Assembly (NCBI GenBank): GCA_002167465.1
Contig: NHBL01000017.1
Location: 42,687 to 49,698 of the forward strand
Source: a bacterium TMED6
Lineage (GTDB): Bacteria; Fidelibacterota; Marinisomatia; SCGC-AAA003-L08; D37C17
Direction of reading: 5' to 3'
Length of the DNA stretch: 7,012 nt
A program made the position numbers and the translations under genes. The notes under the pieces were generated by a model. The model saw only the letters and a list, made by a program, of their open reading frames with translations, was not told the DNA's origin and made no database searches. Below are positions 1 to 5,755 of the stretch, piece after piece. Within the stretch, counting starts at the first letter, position 1. Each line of letters starts with the position of its first letter.

Positions 1-630
1 AAAATTTTATTAAAAAATAAAAATTGTATTATTTGTGGTGGAACTGGACTTTATATTGAATCTCTTCTTCTGAATTATGATTTATCTTCAAGTCCACCGC
101 CCAATAAAATATTAAGAAAAGAATTATATGATAAAGATATAGAGGAGTTAAAAAAGTATCTTAGCAAGATTAATAATAATATAATTAAAAATCCAATTAT
201 CGATACAAAAAATAGAATTATCAGAAACATTGAAATTTGTTTAAGTAAAAAAATTGTTCCAAAACCTATTGAATCTTTACCAATTAAAAATTATCGCGTA
301 ATAGGCATAAATCCTGGTAGACAAAATATTAGATACAATATAACCAAAAGACTTCAAAGTAGAATTGATGACGGAATGATTAACGAAGTTATACAATTAC
401 TAAATGATGGTGTGACTCACGATAGATTAAATTATTTTGGTTTAGAATATAGACTCATTAGCCAATATATAAATGAATCATTATCTAAAAATGAATTGTT
501 TGATAAGCTTAATATTGCGATTCATCAATTTGCTAAAAAGCAAATGACATTTTTTAGGAGAATGGAAAAAAGAAATATAAAAATCAATTGGATAAAAGAT
601 AATATCAATGAAATTAAAGATATAATATAA
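1..630 (+). CDS. miaA: tRNA dimethylallyltransferase MiaA, C-terminal part (5' end outside window)
   Basis: The frame is open from the first base to the TAA at 628-630, giving 209 codons of a protein that is normally about 300 residues. MiaA transfers a dimethylallyl group to N6 of A37 in tRNAs that read UNN codons, in the cytoplasm. The family signature GGTGLY lies at 37-54. Farther on come a RLQSRIDDGM segment near 350-380 and QFAKKQMTFFRRM at about 526-564, equivalent to the family QFAKRQ-TWFR motif. The N-terminal P-loop and about 90 residues lie upstream of the window. An internal ATG at 376 is not a real start, because homologous sequence continues well upstream of it. The next gene follows after 38 bases on the same strand, so the two are probably co-transcribed. 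I see no truncation other than the window edge. The family call is firm. Confidence 0.93.
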   Translation, partial: KILLKNKNCIICGGTGLYIESLLLNYDLSSSPPPNKILRKELYDKDIEELKKYLSKINNNIIKNPIIDTKNRIIRNIEICLSKKIVPKPIESLPIKNYRVIGINPGRQNIRYNITKRLQSRIDDGMINEVIQLLNDGVTHDRLNYFGLEYRLISQYINESLSKNELFDKLNIAIHQFAKKQMTFFRRMEKRNIKINWIKDNINEIKDII

Positions 631-668
631 ATATTCATTATATTATAACATATTAAAGCTCTTAGAAA

Positions 669-2525
669 ATGGAAAATTTAAAAGAAGAAAAATTGTTAAA
701 GATTGCCTCAAGTAAAAAAATCCAATATATGGATGGATTAAGACTTAATAGAGCAATTACTTCAGGAATAAGATATCTTGTATCAAGACAGGACTATCTA
801 AATAAAATTAATGTATTCCCGGTACCTGATGGAGATACAGGTACAAATATGGCTTTTACTATGACATCTGTTTTAGAAGCTTCTATTGAGCAAATTGAAC
901 CTAGAGTAGATTTATTTACAAAAATAATTTCTGACGCTGCTATAGATGGAGCTAGAGGAAATTCTGGAGTATTAATTGCACAATTTTTTGTTGGTTTTTC
1001 AGAAGGTTGTGAAAAACGAGAAAAATTAGATTGTCATACTCTAGTAAAAGCTTTCAAAAATGGTTCAATCTCTGCAAGAGAAGCAATGGAAGACCCAAAG
1101 GAAGGGACTATACTTACTGTTTTTCAAGACCTATCAGATAAAATAGAACAGGCTGTAAATGAAGGTACTCAAGATATTTATGAAATTATGAAAATTGGTT
1201 ACAGTGCTGCACTTAAATCTCTAGCAGAAACACCTGATAAATTAAAAATATTAAAAAAAGCTGGCGTTGTAGATGCTGGAGCACAAGGCTTCGTTGATTT
1301 TTTAACTGGTGTTATGAATTTTATGAAAGATGGCTCATTAAAAGATGTTGATATTAGTAGCATTGCTGTTAAAGATACAGAAAGTCATTCAGAAGGACAT
1401 CACTATGATGAGGATATTGATATAAATTATCGTTATTGTACAGAATGTAGAATAAAAGGATCGAGTATTGATAAAAAAGATTTAAGAGGTAAACTTAAAA
1501 ATATTGGAGACAGCTTAATTGTTGCAGGTTCATCTAATAGAATTCATGTTCATATTCATTCGAATAAACCAGCCCAAGTTTTCTCAATGTGTGAGAGATA
1601 TGGTGATGTTGATGAACAAAAAGCAGACGATATGTTTCATCAGCAACAATTATTAAATACTAAAAATATTGAAAAAAGATCTGTAGCTATTGTTACTGAT
1701 TCAGCATCTGATTTTGAAGATGAAAATCTTAATATTTATGTTGTTCCAATGAGATACAATTTTGGAAGTAAGGGTTATATTGACAAAGTTTCTCAAACAT
1801 CTTCTGAATTTTATAATGAATTAACTAATGGAGATTACCACCCTCAAACATCTCAACCTTCTGTAGGTGACTTTAAAAAACAATATCAATTTTTATCTTC
1901 ACACTATGAAACAATAATTTCCTTACATATTCCAAAAAAATTGAGTGGAACGTTTCAATCTGCCAAGAATGCTTCCAAACAAGCGCCTGATGCAAAAATA
2001 ACTGTAATTGATACAAATAATGCATCTGTAGGAAATGGCTTGATTGTAAAGTACGCTGCTAAATTAGTTAAAGCAGGTAAAAGTCATGAAGAAGTTTTAA
2101 AAGGTATAAATGAAGCAATAAAAAACACACAAATTTATGTTGTTTTAGATAACTTAGATTCTGCTGTAAAGGGTGGAAGGCTTAACCCTTCTGTTAAAAT
2201 TGTAAGTGATTTTTTAAATCTAAAACCAATAATGTCTATTAAAAAAGATGGGTCCTTAGGTCCAATAGGTGCAATGTGGGGTAAAAAAAATGTAGTTAAT
2301 AAAATTTCAAAATTTATACTAAAAAAATTAGATGACAGTAAAAAGTATGATATTGCTATAGCCCATAGTGTGTGTGAAGAAAATGCTGAATTACTTAGAA
2401 AATTATTATATGATAAATCTAAAAATATTAAATCAATCAGTATTTTAGAACTAGGTTGTGCATTAGGTTCTCATACTGGTGCGGCTACCTTAGCTGTAGG
2501 TATCCAAGAACATCTTACAATATAA
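669..2525 (+). CDS. FakA-FakB fusion: fatty acid kinase (DhaL/DAK2 plus middle domain) joined to DegV-family fatty-acid-binding domain
   Basis: This 618-residue protein carries two activities that are usually separate. Residues about 20-220 form a DhaL/DAK2 kinase domain: INVFPVPDGDTGTNM at 47-61 with Mg-binding-type Asp54 and Asp56, DGARGNSGVL at 93-102, EGTILTV at 145-151 and GVVDAGAQGF at 199-208. Residues about 250-330 match the FakA middle domain, with YCTE (Cys257) and HVHIH (His293, His295, His297), resembling the Cys/His/His zinc site known in FakA. Residues about 337-618 are a DegV/EDD (FakB-type) domain: VTDSASDF, TSQPS at 394-398, LSGTFQSA at 425-432, KGGRLNP at 501-507 and a late SHTGAA with His602. 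The FakA C-terminal domain is replaced by FakB. Expected product: acyl-phosphate from ATP and a bound fatty acid. The ATG start has no SD. The stop overlaps the plsY start. Fatty acid as substrate is inferred from family and neighbour. Confidence 0.88.
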   Translation: MENLKEEKLLKIASSKKIQYMDGLRLNRAITSGIRYLVSRQDYLNKINVFPVPDGDTGTNMAFTMTSVLEASIEQIEPRVDLFTKIISDAAIDGARGNSGVLIAQFFVGFSEGCEKREKLDCHTLVKAFKNGSISAREAMEDPKEGTILTVFQDLSDKIEQAVNEGTQDIYEIMKIGYSAALKSLAETPDKLKILKKAGVVDAGAQGFVDFLTGVMNFMKDGSLKDVDISSIAVKDTESHSEGHHYDEDIDINYRYCTECRIKGSSIDKKDLRGKLKNIGDSLIVAGSSNRIHVHIHSNKPAQVFSMCERYGDVDEQKADDMFHQQQLLNTKNIEKRSVAIVTDSASDFEDENLNIYVVPMRYNFGSKGYIDKVSQTSSEFYNELTNGDYHPQTSQPSVGDFKKQYQFLSSHYETIISLHIPKKLSGTFQSAKNASKQAPDAKITVIDTNNASVGNGLIVKYAAKLVKAGKSHEEVLKGINEAIKNTQIYVVLDNLDSAVKGGRLNPSVKIVSDFLNLKPIMSIKKDGSLGPIGAMWGKKNVVNKISKFILKKLDDSKKYDIAIAHSVCEENAELLRKLLYDKSKNIKSISILELGCALGSHTGAATLAVGIQEHLTI

Positions 2526-3166
2526 TGACCCTATCTACACTCCTTATAATTCTGATTTCATATCTAGTTGGTTCCATATCTGGTGGTGTTATCATCGGAA
2601 AAATAAGAAATGTAGACATTAGACAAAAAGGTAGTAAAGCTGCTGGCGCTACAAATGCATTTAGAACTATGGGAGCATTATTTGCCATATCAGTTTTAGT
2701 TATTGATGTTTATAAAGGTTATTTTTCTGTTTATTATATACCATTACTATTTTTAGATGAAAGTACTAACATAGTTAAAGCTTTAGCAGGCTTTTCTGCT
2801 ATTTTAGGACATGTTTTTCCTTTATTTTTTAAATTTAAAGGAGGCAAAGGGGTTGGTACTGCCTTAGGTACATTACTTGCATTTCCACAATTTTATTTTA
2901 CAGCTGGCATTGGTTTTTTAACTTGGTTAATAAATCTTTTCATAACAGGATTTGTAAGTTTAGGATCTATTTTAGCAGGCATCATGGTATCTGTAGTATT
3001 TATTTTTGAAAATGATTTTATTTTAAATGAACTGTCTATATATATAATTTTCATATCAATATTTTTTATTTTAACTCATAGAGAAAATATTAAAAGACTT
3101 TTTAATGGGAGTGAAAATCAATTTAAAAAAATCATGCTTATAAATCTATTTAAAAAAAATGACTAA
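2525..3166 (+). CDS. plsY: Acyl-phosphate:glycerol-3-phosphate acyltransferase PlsY
   Basis: PlsY is an inner-membrane enzyme that moves an acyl group from acyl-phosphate to the sn-1 position of glycerol-3-phosphate, the first acylation of phospholipid synthesis. I choose the ATG at 2525, within the TAATG junction with the preceding gene. This gives 213 residues (family about 200) and starts directly at the first membrane helix. An ATG at 2456 would add 23 non-family residues encoded by an alternate frame of the kinase gene. Motif 1 region: GSISGG at 17-21, DIRQKGS at 31-37 and GATN at 41-44. Motif 2: FKFKGGKGVGTALG at 102-115. Motif 3 region: SLGSI at 145-149 and HRENIKRLFNGSE at 185-197. 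Several hydrophobic spans (about 2-25, 50-72, 85-102, 118-162, 165-184) fit a polytopic protein. Motif 1 is unusual: GSKAAGATN replaces the common GSGN-x-GATN. No SD is visible, so translational coupling to the upstream gene is likely. Confidence 0.93.
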   Translation: MTLSTLLIILISYLVGSISGGVIIGKIRNVDIRQKGSKAAGATNAFRTMGALFAISVLVIDVYKGYFSVYYIPLLFLDESTNIVKALAGFSAILGHVFPLFFKFKGGKGVGTALGTLLAFPQFYFTAGIGFLTWLINLFITGFVSLGSILAGIMVSVVFIFENDFILNELSIYIIFISIFFILTHRENIKRLFNGSENQFKKIMLINLFKKND

Positions 3167-3470
3167 ATCGTTAGACCATCTAGATCATATTGCAATTCAA
3201 GTCAAAGATATTCAAAAAGCATTAAAATGGTATTTAGATAATTTTAAATGCGAAGAATTATATTCAGATGACACATGGGCCTTTATAAAATTTGAAAATA
3301 TAAAATTAGCACTTGTGACAAACTCAGAACATCCTCCCCATTTTGCAATTATTGACAAATCAATAAAGTTAACTCAAAAATCAGTTATTAAGCATCGAGA
3401 TAATTCTATTTCTAAGTATATTAAGGATTTAGATGGAAATTATTTAGAATTAATTAAATATAATAATTAG
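3159..3470 (+). CDS. Small VOC-superfamily (glyoxalase/bleomycin-resistance fold) protein
   Basis: This 103-residue single-module protein overlaps the end of plsY by 8 bases and is the last gene of the + strand cluster. The start of the fold is clear: DHIAIQVKD at 9-17 with a potential metal ligand His10, then KALKWYLDNF (20-29), the usual first helix. His61 in HFAI and Glu97 in DGNYLELIKY (92-101) sit where other VOC metal ligands occur. A single module of about 100 residues normally acts as a homodimer with metal sites at the interface. VOC proteins include glyoxalase I, epimerases, dioxygenases and resistance proteins, and the sequence does not tell which. Position after plsY suggests co-expression rather than a role in lipid synthesis. 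No SD is visible. The stop codon TAG overlaps the stop of the converging outer-membrane protein gene, and I see no hairpin terminator. Confidence 0.82.
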   Translation: MTKSLDHLDHIAIQVKDIQKALKWYLDNFKCEELYSDDTWAFIKFENIKLALVTNSEHPPHFAIIDKSIKLTQKSVIKHRDNSISKYIKDLDGNYLELIKYNN

Positions 3471-4726
3471 TTTTCTAAATGTGTAAATCTTTGTCCATAA
3501 GGATTAAAACCAAATGTAATACTAATAGGTGGTGGGCCTGTAATGAAAAATTTAAACCCAAATCCATAACCAACCAATATATTATTTAATGAAAGCTTAT
3601 TAATCTCTCTGCTTCCAATACCAGAATTGACAAATAATAAACCATCAACACCAAATTCAATTTTACCATAATCTTTCTTTTTTATAATAGTGCTCTGAAT
3701 TTCTACGAAATTATAAACAATATTTGATACTTCAATATTATTTTTGTTAAAGTTATTAGGATACTCATCTGGAAAAGAAGAATATCCACGAACAAAATCT
3801 TCACCACCTAAATATTTATATTCATGAATAGGTAATTGAGAAAATTTAGGAAATTTAAATAACCCAAAAAATCCATATGATAATACAGGCTCATGCAAAT
3901 ATTTGAAATTTAAAGCAGAAAATTTTTCGTAAGATAAACTAAACTGGCTAATATCAGAATTATCTTTAATTAAGCTTATTGAATACCTAGTATTTATTCC
4001 AAAAAGAATACCATTCAATGGATCATTATATACATCTCTAGTATCATATTGGTAATCAAATTCAAAACTAATATATCTATAAATATCTTTTTCATTTGTT
4101 GGAAGTGATTCAGATAATGTATGTTTCTTGTTTTTGAAATAACTTAATCCAAATCCAAACTTATTATTTAATCCTTTGTAAAAACCACTTTCAACCAGAA
4201 AATAAGTTTCATTGTATCGATAATCATAAAAAGGATTATCAAAAAATCCATTATACAATATAGATTCAAATGATACATGGTCTCCATATATCCAAGGATT
4301 ATTTAAAGAAATTGCAAACCATTTTTGACCAACAAATGCACCACCAAAGTACAATTGCTTATTTAATCCTAAAAAGTTTATATGCTCTAAACCTAATCCG
4401 TACGACCACTTTTTAGTAATTTCGCTATAATCTATTACTAAGTCTGGCAATATCGAAAAAGATTCCGTTACATTTATTTCATACGTATTATTAACAAATT
4501 CTATATCAACAGATGAAAAAATTCCTAGATTATAAAGTCTATTAATATCTTCGTTTAATAAAATAGAATCTAGAGGCTCTTTTTTAGGGTGTAAAACTTC
4601 TCTTATAATTACGTGTTCTTTTGTTTTTTTATTTCCTTTGACCGTAATATTTTCAACTAAATTAGTGTTTGAAAATAATAGTATTGGTAATATTGATATA
4701 ATTAATATAATCTTCATAATTGACAT
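3467..4726 (-). CDS. Single-POTRA Omp85 (BamA/TamA) superfamily outer-membrane protein
   Basis: The 419-residue product starts with a short hydrophobic signal peptide (about residues 4-18, cleavage probably near FS-NT at 19-20). One POTRA domain follows at about 24-88 (VENITVKGNKKT, then LNEDINRLYNLGIFSSVDIEF). The rest, about 90-419, alternates like a beta-barrel. It holds the Omp85 hallmarks YDTRDVYNDPLNG (227-239) and YLGGEDFVRGY (305-315), the latter being the lid-loop VRGY motif. It is far shorter than BamA (five POTRAs, about 800 residues), so it is not the main assembly translocase. Insertion or secretion of outer-membrane proteins, or a TamA- or FhaC-like role, are all possible. It ends in FTHLEN rather than the usual terminal aromatic residue. 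An alternative ATG lies three codons in (4715-4717) and gives a more compact signal peptide. The start lies directly after a strong terminator and has no normally spaced SD. The gene converges on the VOC gene with overlapping stops. Confidence 0.85.
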   Translation of the reverse strand: MSIMKIILIISILPILLFSNTNLVENITVKGNKKTKEHVIIREVLHPKKEPLDSILLNEDINRLYNLGIFSSVDIEFVNNTYEINVTESFSILPDLVIDYSEITKKWSYGLGLEHINFLGLNKQLYFGGAFVGQKWFAISLNNPWIYGDHVSFESILYNGFFDNPFYDYRYNETYFLVESGFYKGLNNKFGFGLSYFKNKKHTLSESLPTNEKDIYRYISFEFDYQYDTRDVYNDPLNGILFGINTRYSISLIKDNSDISQFSLSYEKFSALNFKYLHEPVLSYGFFGLFKFPKFSQLPIHEYKYLGGEDFVRGYSSFPDEYPNNFNKNNIEVSNIVYNFVEIQSTIIKKKDYGKIEFGVDGLLFVNSGIGSREINKLSLNNILVGYGFGFKFFITGPPPISITFGFNPYGQRFTHLEN

Positions 4727-4763
4727 AAAAAAAAAGCCTTCATCAATAAATGAAGGCTTTTTT
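4727..4763 (-). terminator. Strong intrinsic terminator after the 75-residue protein gene
   Basis: A perfect 14-base inverted repeat has arms at 4730-4743 and 4750-4763 (core GCCTTCAT / ATGAAGGC) around a 6-base loop, CAATAA. Read on the - strand, the stem is followed by nine T (4735-4727), the classic Rho-independent form. It lies 26 bases past the stop of the small-protein gene. The plus strand also has a T6 run at 4758-4763, but no + strand gene ends here, so action on the - strand is the natural reading. The T-run abuts the ATG of the outer-membrane protein gene. Confidence 0.92.
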
Positions 4764-4788
4764 AATAAGTGTAAAGCTTAAGTTATAC

Positions 4789-5016
4789 TTACTTTCTGCC
4801 TCTAGCCATTTTAGCTCTTGAAACATCACCATCTTTATCAATGAAATATAACCAACCAGATTCTCTAGTAACACCACACTGAGAAACAACTTCAGCACCA
4901 CCGCCTTTGTTAGCTCCTCTAGCCATTTTTGTTCTAGCTACATTTCCACCTTTATCTAAATAATATAAGTATCCTGATTCTTTTGATACACCTGTAGTTT
5001 TAACTTTTTCTGCCAT
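4789..5016 (-). CDS. Small basic two-repeat protein of unknown function (DK-x-G-[ND]-V-x-R-x-KMARG repeats)
   Basis: This 75-residue protein has no signal peptide, membrane span or enzyme motif. Residues 9-34 and 48-73 are two copies of a 26-residue unit. They share 17 identical positions, and nearly all other differences are conservative. Each copy runs G-V-[ST]-[KR]-E-S-G, then an aromatic strand (YLYYLD or WLYFID), a turn (KGGN or KDGD), then V-x-R-x-KMARG. The pattern suggests a beta-hairpin with a basic tail. I count 15 Lys/Arg against 8 Asp/Glu, so it is basic and could bind nucleic acid, but nothing proves this. A glycine-rich linker (about 34-41) and a single Cys (47) separate the copies. 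I half-recall similar short proteins in other bacteria but cannot name a characterised function. A canonical SD, own promoter candidate and strong terminator imply a highly expressed single-gene unit. This is a real gene of unknown role. Confidence 0.88.
   Translation of the reverse strand: MAEKVKTTGVSKESGYLYYLDKGGNVARTKMARGANKGGGAEVVSQCGVTRESGWLYFIDKDGDVSRAKMARGRK
4798..4992 (-). repeat. Two tandem 26-codon repeat units inside the 75-residue protein gene
   Basis: Unit 1 lies at 4915-4992 and unit 2 at 4798-4875, with a period of 117 bases (39 codons). The encoded units share 17 of 26 residues, ending in the identical KMARG. At DNA level the copies have drifted except for short shared runs such as the CTCTAGCCATTTT block near 4800 and 4918. 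This indicates an old internal duplication kept by selection on the protein. Confidence 0.85.
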
Positions 5017-5025
5017 TTTTAATAG

Positions 5026-5033
5026 CCTCCTTA
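5026..5033 (-). promoter_or_regulatory. Canonical Shine-Dalgarno site of the 75-residue protein gene
   Basis: On the - strand the sequence reads TAAGGAGG, complementary to the 16S anti-SD. Nine bases separate it from the ATG at 5016. It fixes the start codon. It is the only strong, well-spaced SD in this window, since the other starts have none or only poorly spaced AGG-like bases. Confidence 0.85.
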
Positions 5034-5071
5034 AGTGAAATTATTATTGTTTAAAGTAAATTTACTAATCT

Positions 5072-5100
5072 AAAATACCATTTTCTCGTCTAAAAAACAA
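5072..5100 (-). promoter_or_regulatory. Candidate sigma-70-type promoter for the 75-residue protein gene
   Basis: On the - strand, TTGTTT (5100-5095) is followed by a 17-base spacer and TATTTT (5077-5072). A TGG immediately before the -10 makes an extended -10 (TGn) element. Transcription would start near 5065, giving a leader of about 48 bases that ends in the strong SD. It lies in the 91-base gap after the metallo-hydrolase gene. The -35 is a weak match, and AT-rich DNA gives chance hits, so this is a candidate only. Confidence 0.45.
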
Positions 5101-5107
5101 GTACTTT

Positions 5108-5755
5108 TTACCTTTTTTTTCTGTTTTTTTCATAATTTTTCATGACTACCTTAAATTCTGTAAAATTTTGACAATTAAAAAAATTAGAGGAAATAATATT
5201 ATTACCTATGGAATCTATGGTTGTATACCCATAATCATGACCAGGGTATATCATAGTTTCAGAAGGTAATTTCAATAAAATATTATAGATACTATCATAT
5301 AAATCTTCAATGCTACTCTTCGAACCTAAAACTCTTCCAGTTCGACCAATAAACATAGTATCTCCTGTAAAAATCCGTTTATTTTTTTCATCCCAAAAAG
5401 ATATACTATCATAGTAATGACCAGGAGTTTCAAAGCAAGTAACAATATACGTACCTATATTAATAATTTGATTGTTACTAATTGGAATAAAATTTATTTT
5501 TTGGTGACTTTTACTTGATATGTATACTTTGATAAGATTAAAATAATCAATAAAGTCATTTAAATATTTTATATGATCGTGATGAGTATGTGTAATCAGA
5601 ATTTTATCTAATATTAAATTTTCTTTATTTATAAATTCTATGACTGGATTTATTTCTACTGAAGGATCAATTATTGCTGCATGATTAGATTCTTCGCACC
5701 AAAGTAAATAACATATATTTTTATCGTAGCCACCAATGAAATATTTAACTTTCAT
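5108..5755 (-). CDS. Metallo-beta-lactamase-fold hydrolase, glyoxalase II-like
   Basis: This 215-residue cytoplasmic enzyme keeps the full two-metal site of the family: HTHHDH at 56-61 (His56, His58, Asp60, His61), His113 in ETPGHYYDS, Asp132 in FTGDTMFIGRTGR and His173 in YPGHDYG. The C-terminal part (YPGHDYG then SIGNN) resembles short hydroxyacylglutathione-hydrolase-like proteins, which hydrolyse thioesters of the S-lactoyl-glutathione type. The true substrate cannot be read from the sequence, and a persulfide dioxygenase or other thioesterase is possible. The ATG start overlaps the end of the upstream alpha/beta hydrolase gene by 11 bases. An AAAGGA lies 13 bases ahead of it, too far for a good SD, so coupling is likely. 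The C-terminus is unusually Lys/Arg-rich (NRKKR). No terminator is visible before the next gene's promoter region, so some readthrough into the small-protein gene is possible. Confidence 0.87.
   Translation of the reverse strand: MKVKYFIGGYDKNICYLLWCEESNHAAIIDPSVEINPVIEFINKENLILDKILITHTHHDHIKYLNDFIDYFNLIKVYISSKSHQKINFIPISNNQIINIGTYIVTCFETPGHYYDSISFWDEKNKRIFTGDTMFIGRTGRVLGSKSSIEDLYDSIYNILLKLPSETMIYPGHDYGYTTIDSIGNNIISSNFFNCQNFTEFKVVMKNYEKNRKKR

Noticed and set aside
615..668. TATAAT-like strings ahead of the kinase fusion gene as a promoter
   Set aside because: TATAAT at 621-626 lies in the end of miaA and no credible -35 is seen. In DNA this AT-rich such matches arise by chance.
2456..2524. 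Upstream in-frame ATG that would lengthen PlsY by 23 residues
   Set aside because: Those residues come from an alternate frame of the kinase fusion gene and do not look like PlsY. The ATG at 2525 starts exactly at the first membrane helix.
4789..5016. Similarity of the aromatic-strand/DKDG-turn repeats to choline-binding or cell-wall-binding repeats
   Set aside because: The YLYF-x-D-K-x-G pattern is superficially alike, but there is no signal peptide, the repeat is longer and ends in the basic KMARG, and the host is Gram-negative.
5091..5110. AAGTACTT palindrome and flanking A/T runs after the metallo-hydrolase gene as a terminator
   Set aside because: The stem is only a few A/T-rich pairs with no usable loop, so it would not be stable.
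3159..5755. A glyoxalase I / glyoxalase II pair formed by the VOC protein and the metallo-hydrolase
   Set aside because: The two genes lie in opposite operons with other genes between them, and neither sequence fixes the substrate, so a methylglyoxal pathway is not supported.
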